Assembly (NCBI GenBank): GCA_040004035.1
Contig: JAMPLN010000015.1
Strand: one strand, 5' to 3'
Length of the DNA stretch: 64,000 nt
Source of the DNA: Microcoleus vaginatus_C
Lineage (GTDB): Bacteria > Cyanobacteriota > Cyanobacteriia > Cyanobacteriales > Microcoleaceae
Part shown: one piece after another, positions 62,048 through 64,000 of the stretch
Layout: each line of letters begins with the position of its first letter
Numbering within the stretch: the first letter of the stretch is position 1
The notes under the pieces: generated by a model
What the model saw: only the letters and a program-made list of their open reading frames with translations
The model's database searches: none
Told to the model about the DNA's origin: nothing
Position numbers and translations under genes: made by a program

Positions 62048-64000
62048 TCAATCCACAAAGCGTGGCGTCAAGCAGTACGGACAATCCAGCATCTCCGGCT
62101 TCAATTCCGCCCGACAACTTTTGCAGGTAAGTCCCTGCTTGCGTTTGGCTTTCAGTTCAGCCTCCAGGCCCGAGTCAGTAAACGTCACCCGCTCGACTTC
62201 TTCAAAAGTAGTCGCGCCTTCCCGCACTAACTGCAAGCTGTAAGCCAACAACGTTTTCATCCCTTCTTCTACTGCTGCTTCCTTAATTTGCTCTGTGGGA
62301 GCTCCTTGAGTGATCAGAGTTTGAAGCCGCTCAGTATTTTTCAGGAACTCGTAAACCCCTACCCGTCCTTTGTAGCCTAGGCCGGCGCACTTGGTACAAA
62401 GTTGCTCGCGTTCTGCCAGTTCCTTCCTTTCCTCCACCGGTACAGTGTTGGCTTTGTAAACAGTTAGATCAATTTCTTGAGAAGCCGACAGACCGTACTT
62501 GCCGAGTTCTGCGGCAGTAGGCTGGTAAGGAATGCAGCATTTGTCGCAAACGCGCCGCATCAGACGCTGAGCCAACACGCCCAACAGAGCTGCCGAAACC
62601 ATGAACGGTTCTACGCCCATTTCGGCCAAACGCGCGACCGCCCCGGCCGCGTCGTTCGTGTGCAGCGTCGTCAGCACCAAGTGTCCCGTCAAAGCAGCTT
62701 CCAGAGCGGTTTTTGCCGTTTCCTTGTCCCGCGTTTCCCCCACCAGCATCACGTCAGGGTCTTGCCGCAAAAATGCCCGCAGAATGTTGGAAAAAGTCAA
62801 GTCTTTTTCCCGAATTACTTGACATTGGGTAATTCCTGGCAAAGCATATTCGATCGGGTCTTCCGCTGTACTGATATTAACCCCCGGATCGTTCCGTTCC
62901 GCCAGAATCGAGTAGAGAGTAGTTGACTTGCCCGAACCCGTCGGCCCCGTCACCAAAATCAGTCCGAAGGGACGGCTAGCACTCTCTCGGACTAAAGCCA
63001 GAGTTTCCTGATCGGAGATTAACAAACCCAAGCCCAACTGAGTGCTGGAACTGTCCAAAATCCGCAGCACGATTTTTTCGCCGTACCGCGAAGGTAAGCT
63101 GTTCACCCGGAAATCGACCGTGCGTCCCTCAAATACCCGGCGGATGCGGCCGTCTTGAGCTTGTCGGCGTTCGGCAATATCCAGGTTGGCAATAATCTTG
63201 AAACGAGCGGTAATCGATGCGACTACCTGCTTGGGAAACCGGAAATACTCTTGCAGCACCCCGTCTTTCCGCATCCGAATCCGCATGAACTCTTCTTGAG
63301 GTTCTACGTGGATGTCGGACACCTTTTCCGACAGAGCTTTAGCCAAAATGATATTGACCGCCTTAATTACCGGAGCGGCCTCAGCATCGTCCAAGGTGTT
63401 AGCTAGGTCTTCTTGGTCGGCACTCTCCTCTTCTAGCGAGAGTTCGCCAAAATCTCCCTCCCCTAAATCCATCTTTCTCTGCTTTTCGGCTGCTGCCATT
63501 TTGGCTGCTACCTTAACTTGGTCCTCTTGATAGGCAGAAGTTATGTCCTGATAGTCGTCTGGCGTAATCACCCGTCGCTGCAAAGCCAAGCCATGAGGCT
63601 GTAAAATCCGCCGCAAATCTTCTATAGCGTTGAGGTTGTCGGGATCTACCATTGCCACTAAAACCGCCGCCGGCTCAGTTTCAGTCTTTGCTACGGGTAA
63701 AAACCGACCTTGGTGACAAATGTCGAGCGAAATCTTCAACGTCTCGAGCATAAGTCCCAGTTGCTCGTTAGACATTTCGCTCATCTCCGGGTCAAATGCT
63801 TCAACCCCGTAGACTATCTTCCGTTCAAACATCTGCTGCTTCTTGTAAAGTCGCAGCAATTCTGGGGGTAACGGCTGCCCGGTAAGTGCTTCTAATACCT
63901 CCGTCAAACGCTTGCCCGACTTCTGGCTTTCAATTTGAGCTTGCTTGACTTGCTCGCCGTTGACGTAACCCGACAGAATCATCTTGGTGAGAGCCGGAGG
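62048..64000 (-). CDS. pilB: Type IV pilus assembly ATPase PilB, N-terminus outside the window
   Basis: The extension ATPase of the pilus. The frame stays open to the right edge (the last six codons before the internal ATG at 63982 read PPALTK), so the true start is beyond base 64000 and the coding sequence is partial. Visible: Walker A VTGPTGSGKSTTLYS, Asp box AEDPIEYALPGIT, Walker B DPDVMLVGETRD, His box GHLVLTTLHTND, and the zinc-binding tetracysteine (CDKCC and LCTKCAGLGYKGR). The N-terminal MshEN-like domain is partly present. The C-terminus carries an extra small zinc ribbon (CKSC and CPYC). Confidence 0.95.
   Translation of the reverse strand, partial: PPALTKMILSGYVNGEQVKQAQIESQKSGKRLTEVLEALTGQPLPPELLRLYKKQQMFERKIVYGVEAFDPEMSEMSNEQLGLMLETLKISLDICHQGRFLPVAKTETEPAAVLVAMVDPDNLNAIEDLRRILQPHGLALQRRVITPDDYQDITSAYQEDQVKVAAKMAAAEKQRKMDLGEGDFGELSLEEESADQEDLANTLDDAEAAPVIKAVNIILAKALSEKVSDIHVEPQEEFMRIRMRKDGVLQEYFRFPKQVVASITARFKIIANLDIAERRQAQDGRIRRVFEGRTVDFRVNSLPSRYGEKIVLRILDSSSTQLGLGLLISDQETLALVRESASRPFGLILVTGPTGSGKSTTLYSILAERNDPGVNISTAEDPIEYALPGITQCQVIREKDLTFSNILRAFLRQDPDVMLVGETRDKETAKTALEAALTGHLVLTTLHTNDAAGAVARLAEMGVEPFMVSAALLGVLAQRLMRRVCDKCCIPYQPTAAELGKYGLSASQEIDLTVYKANTVPVEERKELAEREQLCTKCAGLGYKGRVGVYEFLKNTERLQTLITQGAPTEQIKEAAVEEGMKTLLAYSLQLVREGATTFEEVERVTFTDSGLEAELKAKRKQGLTCKSCRAELKPEMLDCPYCLTPRFVD

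Overview
The window looks like chromosomal DNA of a filamentous, non-heterocystous cyanobacterium (Oscillatoriales, Microcoleus/Oscillatoria-like). The evidence is the many GCGATCGC (HIP1) octamers, an ndhD subunit, a MinCDE system, type IV pilus genes, AMIN-type amidase, several very large multidomain signalling kinases, a group I intron in a tRNA, and many short heptanucleotide repeats between genes. The genus assignment is inference from gene style, not from a marker search.

Layout. 1-0.65 kb: a graveyard of IS4-like and ISAs1-like transposase ends. 0.7-6.5 kb: a cNMP-binding protein, an MFS-like/HEAT-repeat membrane protein, infC and an alpha/beta hydrolase. 6.5-7.9 kb: gene-poor, with a TnpB fragment. 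7.9-11.4 kb: cell-wall genes amiC-like and murI, then a NYN-domain RNase-like gene. 11.5-11.9 kb: a tRNA-Asn(GUU) split by a 302-nt group I intron. 12.0-15.0 kb: the most unusual locus, a three-gene minus-strand cluster (see below). 15.5-21.4 kb: a giant Ser/Thr-kinase/ATPase/GAF/PAS/His-kinase. 21.5-27 kb: glycosyltransferase, SDR-type sugar-nucleotide enzyme, PilT-like ATPase. 27-31 kb: DUF58 protein and minE-minD-minC. 31-35 kb: ADP-ribosylglycohydrolase-like gene, a broken Uma2 gene, ndhD. 35-40 kb: STAND ATPase, SbmA/BacA-like ABC protein, DUF1361 membrane protein. 40-53.3 kb: a signalling island with four histidine kinases and a response regulator, interrupted by tldD. 53.3-58.9 kb: small genes, bioF, a DHH phosphoesterase, a glycosyltransferase, an IS5-like remnant. 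59.6-64 kb: pilB-pilT-pilC, with pilB running off the right edge.

The system most worth attention is at 11,999-14,977. A haem-oxygenase-like diiron oxidase (HDO) gene, a 113-residue open frame with eight DNA-identical copies of the decapeptide HTWTENLDIA behind a 19-residue leader, and a flavin-dependent halogenase-like gene lie head-to-tail on the minus strand. The repeat frame has a near-consensus ribosome binding site, each repeat carries one Trp, and the flavoenzyme keeps the WxWxIP motif and the candidate catalytic Lys of flavin-dependent halogenases. I read this as a ribosomally made, post-translationally modified peptide (RiPP) pathway with a repetitive core. The product, modifications and protease are not determined by the sequence. 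A second notable item is the group I intron in tRNA-Asn.

Many starts were adjusted from the longest frame where family length or an upstream ribosome binding site argued for it. No CRISPR array, rRNA or complete insertion sequence was found.
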